Shown here: piece by piece, positions 8,404 to 17,961 of the stretch
Layout of the letters: the number at the start of each line of letters is the position of its first letter
How positions within the stretch are numbered: the first letter of the stretch is position 1
Assembly (NCBI RefSeq): GCF_019891175.1
Contig: NZ_CP072600.1
Coordinates: forward strand, 6,324,001 to 6,388,000
Length of the DNA: 64,000 bases
Direction: 5' to 3'
Source: Leptothermofonsia sichuanensis E412
GTDB lineage: Bacteria; Cyanobacteriota; Cyanobacteriia; Leptolyngbyales; Leptolyngbyaceae
Notes under the pieces: generated by a model
The model's input: the letters and a program-made list of their open reading frames with translations, nothing else
Databases searched by the model: none
What the model was told of the DNA's origin: nothing
Translations under genes and position numbers: made by a program

Positions 8404-11280
8404 ATGCCAACTCCCCATTCCCTGTTTGATACGCTTCAAGAATTTTCTACGGGTACAGGACAGACCGCCCACTTCTATTCCCTGCCCCAGCTTGAACGGG
8501 CAGGGGTGGGGGCGATCGCCCAACTCCCGGTCAGTCTGCGCATCGTGCTGGAGTCGGTGTTGCGTCACCACGATGGCAGACGCATTACCGAATCTGATAT
8601 TCGCACCCTGGCTAACTGGCAACCCCAGGCAGAACGCACAACAGAAATTCCCTTTATCGTTGCCCGGATTCTGCTGCAAGACTTTACCGGGGTGCCCGTG
8701 CTGGTGGATCTGGCAGCGATGCGATCAGCCGCTGCCCGCATGGGCTATGACCCGGCTATTGTGGAACCGCTGGTGCCGGTTGATCTGGTTGTGGATCACT
8801 CCATACAGGTAGACTTCAGCGCCATCCCCAATGCTCTGCAACTGAATATGGAGATGGAGTTTCGCCGCAACGAAGCCCGCTATCGCTTTTTGAAGTGGGG
8901 GATGCAGGCATTTAATGGATTTGCGATCGTCCCCCCCGGCATTGGAATTGTGCATCAGGTGAATCTGGAATACCTGGCACGGGGAGTGCTGGAATCAGAG
9001 GGCATTTATTACCCGGATTCACTGGTGGGAACCGATTCCCACACCACGATGATCAATGGACTGGGGATTGTGGGCTGGGGGGTGGGAGGCATTGAGGCAG
9101 AAGCCGGAATGCTGGGGCAACCTGTCTATTTTCTGACACCGGATGTGGTGGGGGTGCATTTATCCGGCGCCCTGCAACCAGGGGTGACGGCAACCGATCT
9201 CGTGTTGCGCCTGACAGAGCTTTTGCGTCAGGCAGGGGTGGTGGGCAAGTTTGTTGAGTTTTATGGGGAAGGAGCCGCCAGCCTGTCTGTTCCCGATCGC
9301 GCCACGATCAGCAATATGTCACCGGAGTATGGCGCGACCATGGGTTTCTTTCCCGTGGATGAAGAATCCTGCCGCTACCTGCGGGCAACCGGGCGCAGCC
9401 AGACCCGGGTGGATACTTTTCGGGCATACTTCCAGGCCCAGGGACTGTTTGGCATGCCCCAACCTGGAGAGATTCAGTATTCCCAAACCCTGGAACTGGA
9501 TCTGGCAACTGTGGCTCCCAGTGTTGCCGGTCCCAAACGCCCCCAGGACCGGATTCCCCTTGCCCAACTTAAACAAACCTTCCAGGATCTGTTGCAAAGG
9601 TCTGTGCAGGAGAATGGCTACCAGAAAACGCCAGCCGAACAGCAGCAAACTGTAACCGTGACAATGGGCAATTCCTCCCATCCCCTGCCGGGAGGGGGAG
9701 CGCAAGACCCGGAGCGCGTACCATCTGGGGATGCCCTGCGCAGCGATCGCGACACTGCGGTGCTGACAGAAGTTGAAATGATCCAAAACCGGCCAACGCC
9801 TGACCCTGTAGCCGAATTGCCCAGGGGGGCATTTCCCCAGACTCAGGTGACGCTGGGGCACGGCAGGGTGGTGATTGCTGCCATCACATCCTGCACGAAC
9901 ACATCGAATCCAACCGTGATGCTGGCAGCCGGGTTGCTGGCAAAGAAAGCGGTGGAGCGGGGCATGACCCTGCCTGCCTATGTCAAAACCTCGCTGGCTC
10001 CCGGTTCTCGCGTTGTCACCGACTATCTCACCCGGACAGGATTGCAGTCCTATCTGGATCAGTTGGGGTTTCAAACCGTAGGCTATGGCTGCACCACCTG
10101 CATTGGCAACAGTGGTCCCCTGGAACCCCACCTGGAGGCGGCCATTACGAACCATGACCTGGTCGTTGCCAGTGTTCTGAGTGGCAACCGCAATTTCGAG
10201 GCGAGGGTGCATCAGAGTGTCAAGGCAAACTTTTTGATGAGTCCGCCCCTGGTAATTGCCTTTGCTCTGGCGGGACGGGTAGATATTGACCTGACTCAGG
10301 AACCCCTGGGTACAGACCGGCAGGGAAAGGCAGTCTATCTGCGGGATCTGTGGCCCACCTCGGAGGAAATTAGCCACCTGTTGTCTGCGGCGCTGGACCC
10401 TGCCACCTTTCAACGACTCTATGCCAGCTTTACAGAGCAAAACCCTCTCTGGGCAGAAATCCCCAGTCGTAGCGGGAAGGTGTATGAGTGGGATGCCAGT
10501 TCCACCTACATCCAGGAACCCCCTTACTTTGAAGGGTTTTCCACGGAACTGGAGCCAGTCAGGGAGATTCGGGGGGCACGGGCGATCGCCCTGTTTGGTG
10601 ATTCCGTCACCACTGACCACATCAGTCCAGCCGGGGCGATTAAACCTTCCTCCCCAGCAGGGTTGTACCTGCAAGCCCAGGGGGTTGCCCCCGCCGACTT
10701 CAACTCCTATGGTTCTCGTCGGGGCAACCATCAGGTCATGGTGCGGGGCACCTTTGCCAATGTGCAGATTAAAAATTGGATGGTGCCGGGAGTCGAAGGG
10801 GGGTTCACTCTGCATCAACCCGGTGGTGAACCAATGACCATCTATGATGCCGCTCTTCGCTATCAGTCAGAGGGGACGCCCCTGCTGATCTTTGCAGGGC
10901 AGGAGTATGGTACAGGCAGTAGCCGCGACTGGGCCGCCAAAGGCACTAAACTGCTGGGTATTCGGGCGGTAATTGCCCAGAGCTTTGAGCGGATTCACCG
11001 TTCCAACCTGGTTGGTATGGGGGTTGTGCCCTGCCAGTTTCTGCCCGGTACTTCCTGGCAGTCCCTCGCAATTGACGGCACCGAACAATTTGACCTGATG
11101 GGATTGGAACAGGGAATGACTCCCCTCCAGACAGTATCCCTGGTGATTCACCGTGCCACGGGGGAGAGCCAGACCGTTCCCCTGATCCTGCGCATTGACA
11201 CCACCACCGAGGTTGATTACTTCCGGCATGGGGGGATTTTGCCCTATGTCCTGGGTCAGCTTTTGCAATCAACTCACTGA
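8404..11280 (+). CDS. acnA: Aconitate hydratase, AcnA/IRP1 type
   Basis: The 958-residue enzyme interconverts citrate and isocitrate with a 4Fe-4S cluster. Cluster ligands are visible as Cys497 in SCTNTSNP and Cys563 and Cys566 in [11 protein letters not shown]. Substrate-binding signatures include [33 protein letters not shown] and the C-terminal swivelling domain with [14 protein letters not shown]. The protein is about 65 residues longer than typical AcnA because of a Pro/Gly-rich insert at roughly 413-470 ([21 protein letters not shown]). Many cyanobacteria use the unrelated-order AcnB instead, so an AcnA type is noteworthy; AcnD of the methylcitrate pathway is a close relative, but no prp genes are adjacent. 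It starts 74 bp after the signalling operon and is probably transcribed separately. Confidence 0.93.
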   Translation: MPTPHSLFDTLQEFSTGTGQTAHFYSLPQLERAGVGAIAQLPVSLRIVLESVLRHHDGRRITESDIRTLANWQPQAERTTEIPFIVARILLQDFTGVPVLVDLAAMRSAAARMGYDPAIVEPLVPVDLVVDHSIQVDFSAIPNALQLNMEMEFRRNEARYRFLKWGMQAFNGFAIVPPGIGIVHQVNLEYLARGVLESEGIYYPDSLVGTDSHTTMINGLGIVGWGVGGIEAEAGMLGQPVYFLTPDVVGVHLSGALQPGVTATDLVLRLTELLRQAGVVGKFVEFYGEGAASLSVPDRATISNMSPEYGATMGFFPVDEESCRYLRATGRSQTRVDTFRAYFQAQGLFGMPQPGEIQYSQTLELDLATVAPSVAGPKRPQDRIPLAQLKQTFQDLLQRSVQENGYQKTPAEQQQTVTVTMGNSSHPLPGGGAQDPERVPSGDALRSDRDTAVLTEVEMIQNRPTPDPVAELPRGAFPQTQVTLGHGRVVIAAITSCTNTSNPTVMLAAGLLAKKAVERGMTLPAYVKTSLAPGSRVVTDYLTRTGLQSYLDQLGFQTVGYGCTTCIGNSGPLEPHLEAAITNHDLVVASVLSGNRNFEARVHQSVKANFLMSPPLVIAFALAGRVDIDLTQEPLGTDRQGKAVYLRDLWPTSEEISHLLSAALDPATFQRLYASFTEQNPLWAEIPSRSGKVYEWDASSTYIQEPPYFEGFSTELEPVREIRGARAIALFGDSVTTDHISPAGAIKPSSPAGLYLQAQGVAPADFNSYGSRRGNHQVMVRGTFANVQIKNWMVPGVEGGFTLHQPGGEPMTIYDAALRYQSEGTPLLIFAGQEYGTGSSRDWAAKGTKLLGIRAVIAQSFERIHRSNLVGMGVVPCQFLPGTSWQSLAIDGTEQFDLMGLEQGMTPLQTVSLVIHRATGESQTVPLILRIDTTTEVDYFRHGGILPYVLGQLLQSTH

Positions 11281-11718
11281 ATGGATTGCCACAGATAATA
11301 TCGTCACAAGTCGAAGTTAAGAATCTGACCGGAAGAGGTAAGGTATGAGAAGGATGTCCTGAAGCAGATCAGAACCTGTTTGTAAACCAGGGTTAAATCC
11401 ATCCAGGCGCTTGGAGCTCAAAGGGTTCAGGAACAGATCATTTGTTCTATAAAACCTTGAGTTCCTTGCTGCTCAGAGCGTTTATATTTTTTATATTTTT
11501 ATATTTTATATTCATTTACAAACAGGTTCTCAGGCGGATTTCACAGATGCTTTATTTTCTTTTCACGGTTACTGAACGTAACGAAGGTGAAGAAAAGCCA
11601 TGCTGGACACGATAAAGAATCTGGCGTTGCTGAAAAGCAGGATGAATTGAAACGAATTTTCAAGCATCCAGCACTTTTTCATTTCCCACTTCAGCAACAT
11701 CAAGAATTCAATAGATGA
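11281..11718. other. Non-coding gap, 438 bp, containing an AT-rich run and a small palindromic repeat
   Basis: After acnA there is a stretch with an AT-rich run near 11485-11515 (repeats of tatatttt) and then a copy of MITE family 2 at 11623-11701. No ORF with coding character is present. No T-tailed hairpin terminator was recognised directly after acnA. Confidence 0.5.
11623..11701. repeat. MITE family 2, copy A
   Basis: The left end ggcgttgctgaaaagcaggatgaatt and the right end ...acttcagcaac form an imperfect inverted repeat of the type GGCGTTGCTGAA / TTCAGCAACGCC. Related ends occur at 30117-30196 and 57627-57708, and a single end at 28808-28830. It is under 100 bp and has no coding capacity, so it looks like a non-autonomous element. 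Confidence 0.6.
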
Positions 11719-12300
11719 GTGGTGTCTGTGGGAATCCTAAGTGTCGTTGAGAGAAAGCTGCATGTGATGATTGACTCCTTTATCCCAACTGAACTGGCAG
11801 TGGCTCCAAACCCCCTGGGGCTGGCACCCCACCTGAAACTGACCACAATTCCAATTGATGCCCAAACCTGTTTTGAGCTGTGGATGCCAGCAACCCGTTC
11901 GACTCTTTTGCCAGAGGAGGCGATGCTGCTCAGGGGGGATCGATCGCGGCTGGAGGAAATTTGCGCCAGACTCACCTGGTTTCTGGGTGCTCGCCTGCTC
12001 CGGTGTGAAACAGAAACCTGCGATAGCTTGATTTATAATTGGCGAGAGGTGCAACGTCTGTTGCACCAGTCTGGGGTAGACTTTCATGGGCTTGGAGTGA
12101 GCTATAACCCCCAGGCAATTTACCCGGATGAAACGATGAGAGCCTGGACCTTTCGTCCGGCAAGCTGGCAAATATCATTGCTGATTCTGAAATCGATTGA
12201 AACTGGATATGCAGTTGAGCTATCTCCTGTGAGTTTGTCGATTTCATTGGGAGAAAGTGTGACCCGCTATGAACAAAGCATGGCTCTTACAGCCGAATAA
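11719..12300 (+). CDS. Conserved hypothetical protein
   Basis: The 193-residue soluble protein matches no family I recognise. It opens at a GTG; an ATG at 11767 (residue 17, MIDSFIPTEL) is equally possible. The sequence is mixed alpha/beta with RGDRSRLEEICARLTWFLGARLLRCETETCDSLIYNWREVQRLL in the middle and a hydrophobic stretch near 152-160 (WQISLLILKSI) that is too short for a membrane span. No catalytic motif is evident. It stands alone, flanked by non-coding stretches. Confidence 0.55.
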   Translation: MVSVGILSVVERKLHVMIDSFIPTELAVAPNPLGLAPHLKLTTIPIDAQTCFELWMPATRSTLLPEEAMLLRGDRSRLEEICARLTWFLGARLLRCETETCDSLIYNWREVQRLLHQSGVDFHGLGVSYNPQAIYPDETMRAWTFRPASWQISLLILKSIETGYAVELSPVSLSISLGESVTRYEQSMALTAE

Positions 12301-12521
12301 CGGGATGTGCAACTCGCCAACCAGGATCCCCGGTTCTCGTGGATCTCGATCGAGAATTGGGCTGGCTAACCTCCCTGGCTAACCTCCCCAGAGGGGTGCT
12401 AAATAGCTGTATGAGTTGGAACGAAGTTTCAATTCATACTCGAAATCAGCAACGCATCTCCCCAGACACCGGGGATCTGAAGGTTGGCGCACTTCCCGTG
12501 AAAGTTATTTCTACACAATTT

Positions 12522-13397
12522 CTACAAACGTTCGACGCTTAAATTAAAGAACGTTTCCAGGCTGGCTCCAGGTTCCAGGTGAAGCAAATGCTCGCCGGTA
12601 TTGAGTGCATTGCGGGGAGCGGTCCAGGGTTCCAGGCAGTAATAGTCTTTGCCTTTGACGGTCCAGAAGACCAGCGTTGAAAACAGGTTGCTGTAGTCCA
12701 ACTGGAGTTGGAGAGCCTGACTGCGATCGCGCACAGTCGCAGTCTGCCGGGATACCCCAATGAACGCCACATCGATTTCATCCTGATCAAAGTCAAAATT
12801 ACCGTTGAACGGATGAACGGTTTTGGTGATCTGGTCAAGGAACCGGGTCGCCGGGATGTCAAACTCCAGTTTAGTTTTGTCCGATACCTGAAAATAGGGG
12901 TGGAATCCTGCTGAAAACGGCATTGGAACGGCAGAGCAGTTTGTATAGCACTGGTGGGTGCCCAGGGCGCGATCGCTCAGCATATAAGTAAACGTCAACT
13001 CAAACTCAAACGGGTAAACCGCACGGGTCTGATGATTGCTGGTTAGCCTCAGTGTCAGGCTGCCCTGGTTTTGGGTTACCTGGTCAGTCACCTCCCAGGG
13101 CAAATTGCGGGCAAACCCATGCTGCTTCAGAGTGTAGGGTTGCCCCTCCCAGGTGTAAGTGTTGTCTGGCAGGTTGCCGCAGATGGGAAACAGGATAGGA
13201 ATTCCACCCCGCACAGACAGGGCTGGGTTGGCAAACCGCTCGGCATCCAGATAAAGCACATCCTGCCCGTTCACCTGCCAGCGCGTGACCATTCCTCCCC
13301 GCTCTGGAACAACTTCCAGGCTTGCCCCGGTCTCGGAATTGGAGAGGACGTAGGTTTTGAAGGGATCTGACTTGAGCGTAAGCACAAACATGGGCAT
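12522..13397 (-). CDS. Aldose 1-epimerase-like protein (GalM superfamily)
   Basis: The 291-residue protein shows the galactose-mutarotase-like beta-sandwich signatures: an N-terminal ASLEVVPERGGMVTRWQVNGQDVLY, then RGGIPILFPICGNLPDNTY, then LKQHGFARNLPWEV with a catalytic-type His, and FHPYF near residue 164, the second His block. It ends with WTAPRNALNTGEHLLHLEPGASLE, where the family carries its catalytic Glu. The superfamily interconverts anomers of free or phosphorylated aldoses; the HGFAR context is closest to the glucose-6-phosphate 1-epimerase branch, but the substrate is not settled by sequence. The stop of the upstream CapA-like gene abuts this start, so the two are probably cotranscribed. 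Confidence 0.85.
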   Translation of the reverse strand: MPMFVLTLKSDPFKTYVLSNSETGASLEVVPERGGMVTRWQVNGQDVLYLDAERFANPALSVRGGIPILFPICGNLPDNTYTWEGQPYTLKQHGFARNLPWEVTDQVTQNQGSLTLRLTSNHQTRAVYPFEFELTFTYMLSDRALGTHQCYTNCSAVPMPFSAGFHPYFQVSDKTKLEFDIPATRFLDQITKTVHPFNGNFDFDQDEIDVAFIGVSRQTATVRDRSQALQLQLDYSNLFSTLVFWTVKGKDYYCLEPWTAPRNALNTGEHLLHLEPGASLETFFNLSVERL

Positions 13398-15974
13398 TTA
13401 CCAAATGGCGGCTGCCATTAATGCTACCGCAGACTCTGGTTCCATCTCTGTCTCGACAACAGGAGAAATCCACTTTGATGCTGGATCCCCCTGAAACTGT
13501 CCCTGAAACGGGGGCGCCAGTTCCCGTGAATTCGATAGATAATACAACGCAATTTTCTCAGCTTCCTGGGTTGGTTCCGCAGATTCCCATCCCAAAGCTT
13601 GGTCAATCGGGTTAGCCGTTGGCGATGCATGACTCTGGTGCTCAGGCGGTTGGCTGAAGTCAACAGGATCCGGGGATGCAGAAGAATCCGTCGCCCCGGC
13701 ATCATAGTGCTCCAGATTGTGGTCAGCCGGATGGATTGGATCTGCCGGACCCCCGATCGCGCCAGCAGGGTGCAGGGTCTCTGAGGGCGGCAGATCCTGC
13801 TCTAATATGCGCTCAGCTTCCCTCAACAGCCGCTCAGCTTCAGCGGGATCGGTCAAGGAATCGCCTGTATCCCCGTGCCTGCCTTCTCCCTCTATCACCG
13901 TTTCCCCTGGATAGGAAGGATGGTTAGCCGCCGGATTAGGGGTAGACGCCTCGGAGTCAATTGGGCCAGGAGGGGTAGAGTGATCCCAGGTTTCAGGCTG
14001 ATGAGAAGCTGAACCTGACTCGCTGGCAGTCGCAGGGGAACTGGAGGTATCAGCTGCATCTGCTGGCAGGTTAGCATCGGGAGATGCCATATCCTGGGGA
14101 ATGGCGGGCTCTGTTGGGGGTGGGGTGACGCTGCTGGGGGCAGATTCAGGGTCAGATGGTGTGCCATCCATAGCAGGTTTTGGCGTGGGTACCCCTCCCT
14201 CAACCGGGAATGAATCTGAAGTTCCAGTGGGCGATGGTTCTACCGTTGGGGTGACCGCAGAAGGAGTTGACGGTGTCGGGGCCGGTGAAGTGTTATCGGT
14301 TGGAGGCTGCGGTTTAGTGAAAGGGGTGGAGGTTCCGGCTGGGTTGGAAGGTTGACTGTCTGGAGCCGATGGGGATGGCTCCAGTTTGGGTACCAGTGGG
14401 GCATCCAAAACAGCCGCCGATCGCATGGGTTGGGTAAAGCTCGTGGACAAATCAGCGATATGCTTCAAGATCTGGGCAGCGCGATCGCCCACCACCACCT
14501 GCGGCTGATAGTTTCTCACTTCCACAGGCAAAAATTCAACTTTCATCTGCCGATCTTTCAGGGCCACCTTCAGCACCGCGGTGTCGTAATCTTTGCGGGC
14601 ATTCCCTCCAAAGATGAAATTGCCCAGAGAGTAAGCGATCGGTCGTCCTTTATAAATCTCTGCCCCTTGCAGGACATGGGGGTGGTGACCCACAATCAGG
14701 TCGGCACCCTGGTCAATCGTGAAGTGTGCCAGATCCACCTGCCACTCCGCTGGATAATTTGCCAGTTCCTCACCCCAATGAAAGTTCACAATCACCCAGT
14801 CCACCTGGTCTCGAATGGACTTAATATCGGCAGCGATCCGGGCTTCATCGGCAAAGTTGGTGCCTGCTTTTTTGTCCGTAGCGGCATGAAAGTCAGCCCC
14901 GTAGTACCCCAGGTAAGCAACTCGCTGCCCCTTCACTTCGACAATTTGGGGACGACGAGCTGCCGTTTCATTGCGCCCGGCACCGACATGCAAAATACCT
15001 GCTTTGTCCAGGGTTTCCACCGTTTCAACCAGACCCGCTTCCTGGAAATCCATCGTATGGTTATTGGCCAGGTTTACCAGATCAACCCCACCTTTCTGTA
15101 ACACTCTGACCGATTCGGGATCGGATTTGAAATTGAACTGCTTGTTGGGCAGGGGAATGGTGGCTTTCGTGAGCGGGTTTTCCAGATTCACCATGGCCAG
15201 ATCCGCCTCTCGATACTCCGGCATGGCGGCAAAGGCATGATCGTAATCCTTCCCGATCGTTGCTTCAAATTCCTCTGCCAGAGTCACGTCACCCGAAAAC
15301 ATGAGGGTCACTTTGGGGTCATGGGGATTCATCACCCGATCATGCTTTACCACAGGGACCACTTCTAAGGCTGCCTGCACGGTATCGGGGCGATCGCCTC
15401 CCTGCTCACCACGTTCTGCCTGAGGGCGGCCAGTGTCTGGCTGGGAGGAAGCAACCGCATTGGTCTGCTCTACGGGAGCTTTGGAAAAGCCCAGAATGCA
15501 CCCAAACAGAAAGGCAAACACCGGAGCACCGCTGACCAGAAAAGCGCGGAATGCTTTCATCTGCGCTTTCTGCTGGTTCATCTGGTGCACCTGGGTTTGA
15601 AGCTGCTTTGACTGCTGCTGACGCAATCGCCGGGCTGGCGACACCACCCGCACTGACTGGGTCCACAAAATCTGGGACTCGCCAGCAAACCGGGCAGCAA
15701 TTTGCACCCCTTCAATCACCGCCGAGTTCAAATGCCAGATGCGGTGGCAGATGTAGCGCACCAGATAGTCACGTCGGTCTTCAGGTAATTTCCCAGATTC
15801 AATCCAGGGCAACTCAACCAGAACCTTCAGGCACCCAGGACGGGCAGCCCCCACCCAGGCTTCCATGCCATAGGGCTTGAGATATTGATTGATCCAATGG
15901 GCGATCGCCTGAAAATTACCGGCCTTCGCCAATTCCATAATTGGCGGTTGACACAATCCGTCCGTATAAACCAT
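13398..15974 (-). CDS. CapA-family metallophosphoesterase with a long Pro/Ser/Thr-rich tail
   Basis: I place the start at the ATG at 15974 because GGGAGG lies about ten bases upstream; a frame extending to 16022 lacks such a site. An N-terminal cytoplasmic domain of about 130 residues precedes one membrane span (AFLVSGAPVFAFLFGCILGF). The CapA/PgsA-type domain then has the metal-ligand blocks FSGDVTLAEEF, DLAMVNLENPLT, LANNHTMDF, FHWGEE and GHHPHVLQGAEIYKG. CapA proteins work in poly-gamma-glutamate synthesis, but no capBC genes are near, so that substrate is not implied here. The last 320 or so residues are low-complexity (PSPSAPDSQPSNPAG style) and probably disordered outside the membrane. 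Its stop is directly next to the epimerase gene. Confidence 0.85.
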   Translation of the reverse strand: MVYTDGLCQPPIMELAKAGNFQAIAHWINQYLKPYGMEAWVGAARPGCLKVLVELPWIESGKLPEDRRDYLVRYICHRIWHLNSAVIEGVQIAARFAGESQILWTQSVRVVSPARRLRQQQSKQLQTQVHQMNQQKAQMKAFRAFLVSGAPVFAFLFGCILGFSKAPVEQTNAVASSQPDTGRPQAERGEQGGDRPDTVQAALEVVPVVKHDRVMNPHDPKVTLMFSGDVTLAEEFEATIGKDYDHAFAAMPEYREADLAMVNLENPLTKATIPLPNKQFNFKSDPESVRVLQKGGVDLVNLANNHTMDFQEAGLVETVETLDKAGILHVGAGRNETAARRPQIVEVKGQRVAYLGYYGADFHAATDKKAGTNFADEARIAADIKSIRDQVDWVIVNFHWGEELANYPAEWQVDLAHFTIDQGADLIVGHHPHVLQGAEIYKGRPIAYSLGNFIFGGNARKDYDTAVLKVALKDRQMKVEFLPVEVRNYQPQVVVGDRAAQILKHIADLSTSFTQPMRSAAVLDAPLVPKLEPSPSAPDSQPSNPAGTSTPFTKPQPPTDNTSPAPTPSTPSAVTPTVEPSPTGTSDSFPVEGGVPTPKPAMDGTPSDPESAPSSVTPPPTEPAIPQDMASPDANLPADAADTSSSPATASESGSASHQPETWDHSTPPGPIDSEASTPNPAANHPSYPGETVIEGEGRHGDTGDSLTDPAEAERLLREAERILEQDLPPSETLHPAGAIGGPADPIHPADHNLEHYDAGATDSSASPDPVDFSQPPEHQSHASPTANPIDQALGWESAEPTQEAEKIALYYLSNSRELAPPFQGQFQGDPASKWISPVVETEMEPESAVALMAAAIW

Positions 15975-16061
15975 TGATGCTAATCCTCCCTGGTCGCCAC
16001 ACCGCTCCTCAAAGAGCACCACTCCCTCATGTTCCAGGGCATCACTTTGCCCCTATTAGTT

Positions 16062-16154
16062 GAATGGCACTGACGTAAGGGTTTAAAGATTCTCCAATTT
16101 CTTCGAGAAGTCCGAGATCTGAGCGATAGTACCTAGTTGAATTGAGTGCCATTC
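16062..16154. repeat. MITE family 1, copy B (93 bp)
   Basis: The ends GAATGGCACTGACGTAAG and AGTGCCATTC are inverted and the interior carries the ttcttcgagaag hairpin core. The length equals copy C at 17858-17950. It lies in the divergent spacer between the CapA-like gene and the M16 peptidase gene. Confidence 0.8.
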
Positions 16155-16283
16155 TCCTAATTAGTTCATTAATACTCGATAACCGTCTAAAGTTTCAAAA
16201 AAAATTTGGGCTAATCTATAGTGGACACCGGCAACTTCGTTTTAATTCATTTGACCGACTTTTTATCTGACGTTTCAGCCGCC

Positions 16284-17855
16284 ATGCTCTTCCTCAAGCC
16301 ATGCCGCCGCCTCAAACCCCTGAGAGTAGCCGCCCTGTTTCTGACCGCCCTTCTTCTGGTATGGAGCAACAGCCCCCTACCGGCACTGGCACAGGCCCAA
16401 TCTCCAGCGATGTCCCAAACAGTCCAGTCAATTCAGCCTTATCTGGATCGGGTCATCCAGCAGGTGACTGAATTTAAGCTGGACAATGGCATGAAATTTA
16501 TTGTGCTGGAGCGGCACCAGGCTCCGGTCGTCTCCTTCCTCACCTATGCCGATGTAGGGGGCGCAGATGAACCAGATGGCAAAACTGGTGTGGCACACTT
16601 CCTGGAACACCTGGCATTCAAAGGCACCACCCGCATTGGCACCGTAGACTATGGGGCTGAAAAGCCTTTACTGGAACGACTGGATCAGCTTTCAGAGCAA
16701 ATTCGAGCAGCGACCCAGACAGGCCAAAAGGAAAAAGAAAAACAACTGCGGGCAGAGTTTGCCAAGGTCGAGGCGCAGGCAAATCAGTTGGTGAAGCAGA
16801 ACGAAATGGGACGCACTGTGGAGCAGGCAGGCGGGGTCGGGTTAAACGCCACCACCTCTGCCGATGCCACTCGCTACTTCTTTAGCTTCCCGTCTAACAA
16901 GCTGGAACTGTGGATGTCGCTGGAATCGGAACGATTCTTAGATCCTGTATTCCGAGAGTTTTATAAGGAACAGGATGTCATTCTGGAGGAACGGCGGCTG
17001 CGCACAGATAACTCACCCATCGGGCAGATGGTGGAGGCATTTTTGGATACAGCCTTCCAGGTACACCCCTACCGGCGTCCAGTGATTGGGTACGATCAGG
17101 ATATCCGGGGCTTAACCCGGCAGGATGTGCAGGAGTTTTTTGAAACCCACTACACGCCCAATAATTTGACGATCGCGATTGTCGGTGATGTCAATCCTGC
17201 TGAAGTGAAACGGCTGGCCCAAATCTACTTTGGTCGCTATCAGGCAAAACCTGCCCCGCCAGAGGTACTGGCAACCGAACCACCCCAGACGGCAACTCGC
17301 GAAGTGACTCTCACCCTGAAAAGTCAGCCCTGGTACCTGGAGGGCTATCATCGTCCTGCCTTGAGCCACGCTGACAATGCTGTTTACGAAATGATCACCA
17401 GTATCCTCAGTAATGGTCGCACCTCTCGCCTCTACCGTTCTCTGATTCAAAACCAGCGCCTGGCTTTAACTGCCCAGGGGTCTAATGGCTTCCCTGGCAA
17501 CAAATTTCCGAACCTGATGCTGTTCTATGCCATGACCGCTCCCGGTCATAGTGTGGATGAAGTTGCAAAAGCTCTCAGGGTAGAAATTGATCGCCTCAAA
17601 ACCGAACCCGTCTCTGAGGTGGAACTCGACCGGGTCAAAACCCAGGCACGGGCAGGACTGTTGCGTTCCCTTGACTCTAATTCCGGCATGGCCCAATTAC
17701 TGCTGGAATACGAGGTTAAAACTGGAGACTGGCGCAATCTGTTCCAGGAAATTGACCGAATTGCAGCCGTCACCCAGGCAGACATTCAACGGGTTGCTCA
17801 GGCAACCTTCACTCCCCAAAACCGCACCATCGGCAAACTGCTATCTAAAGGTTAG
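16284..17855 (+). CDS. M16-family zinc metallopeptidase, exported
   Basis: From the ATG at 16284 the protein has 523 residues and a typical signal peptide (MLFLKPCRRLKPL, then a hydrophobic core, then PALAQA cleavage). A GTG at 16221 would add 21 residues before the signal and is less likely. The inverted zinc motif HxxEH is present as H105-F-L-E108-H109 in VAHFLEHLAFKGT. A charged helical insert (QTGQKEKEKQLRAEF) follows, then ESERFLDPVFREFYKEQDVILEERRLRTD and the inactive-type second half with FFETHYTPNNLTIAIVGDV. M16 peptidases act as clamshells on short peptides; in cyanobacteria such exported forms are widespread. It is flanked on both sides by MITE family 1 copies, B upstream and C three bases after the stop. 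Confidence 0.9.
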   Translation: MLFLKPCRRLKPLRVAALFLTALLLVWSNSPLPALAQAQSPAMSQTVQSIQPYLDRVIQQVTEFKLDNGMKFIVLERHQAPVVSFLTYADVGGADEPDGKTGVAHFLEHLAFKGTTRIGTVDYGAEKPLLERLDQLSEQIRAATQTGQKEKEKQLRAEFAKVEAQANQLVKQNEMGRTVEQAGGVGLNATTSADATRYFFSFPSNKLELWMSLESERFLDPVFREFYKEQDVILEERRLRTDNSPIGQMVEAFLDTAFQVHPYRRPVIGYDQDIRGLTRQDVQEFFETHYTPNNLTIAIVGDVNPAEVKRLAQIYFGRYQAKPAPPEVLATEPPQTATREVTLTLKSQPWYLEGYHRPALSHADNAVYEMITSILSNGRTSRLYRSLIQNQRLALTAQGSNGFPGNKFPNLMLFYAMTAPGHSVDEVAKALRVEIDRLKTEPVSEVELDRVKTQARAGLLRSLDSNSGMAQLLLEYEVKTGDWRNLFQEIDRIAAVTQADIQRVAQATFTPQNRTIGKLLSKG

Positions 17856-17857
17856 TT

Positions 17858-17950
17858 GAATGGCACTGACGTAAGAAATTAAAGATCTCCAACTTCTTCG
17901 AGAAGTTAGAGATCTGAAGCAATCGTATTTGACTTAATTCAGTGCCATTT
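17858..17950. repeat. MITE family 1, copy C (93 bp)
   Basis: The ends GAATGGCACTGACGTAAG and CAGTGCCATT are inverted, with the internal hairpin CTCCAACTTC/GAAGTTAGAG around TTCGA. It lies between the stops of two convergent genes, where its hairpin could also act as a transcription barrier; that role is speculative. Confidence 0.8.
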
Positions 17951-17961
17951 TCTCAAGACGC

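Noticed and set aside
9319-10818. 499-codon ORF antisense to acnA
   Set aside because: It lies wholly opposite a strongly conserved gene, and its composition is that of a GC-skewed shadow frame.
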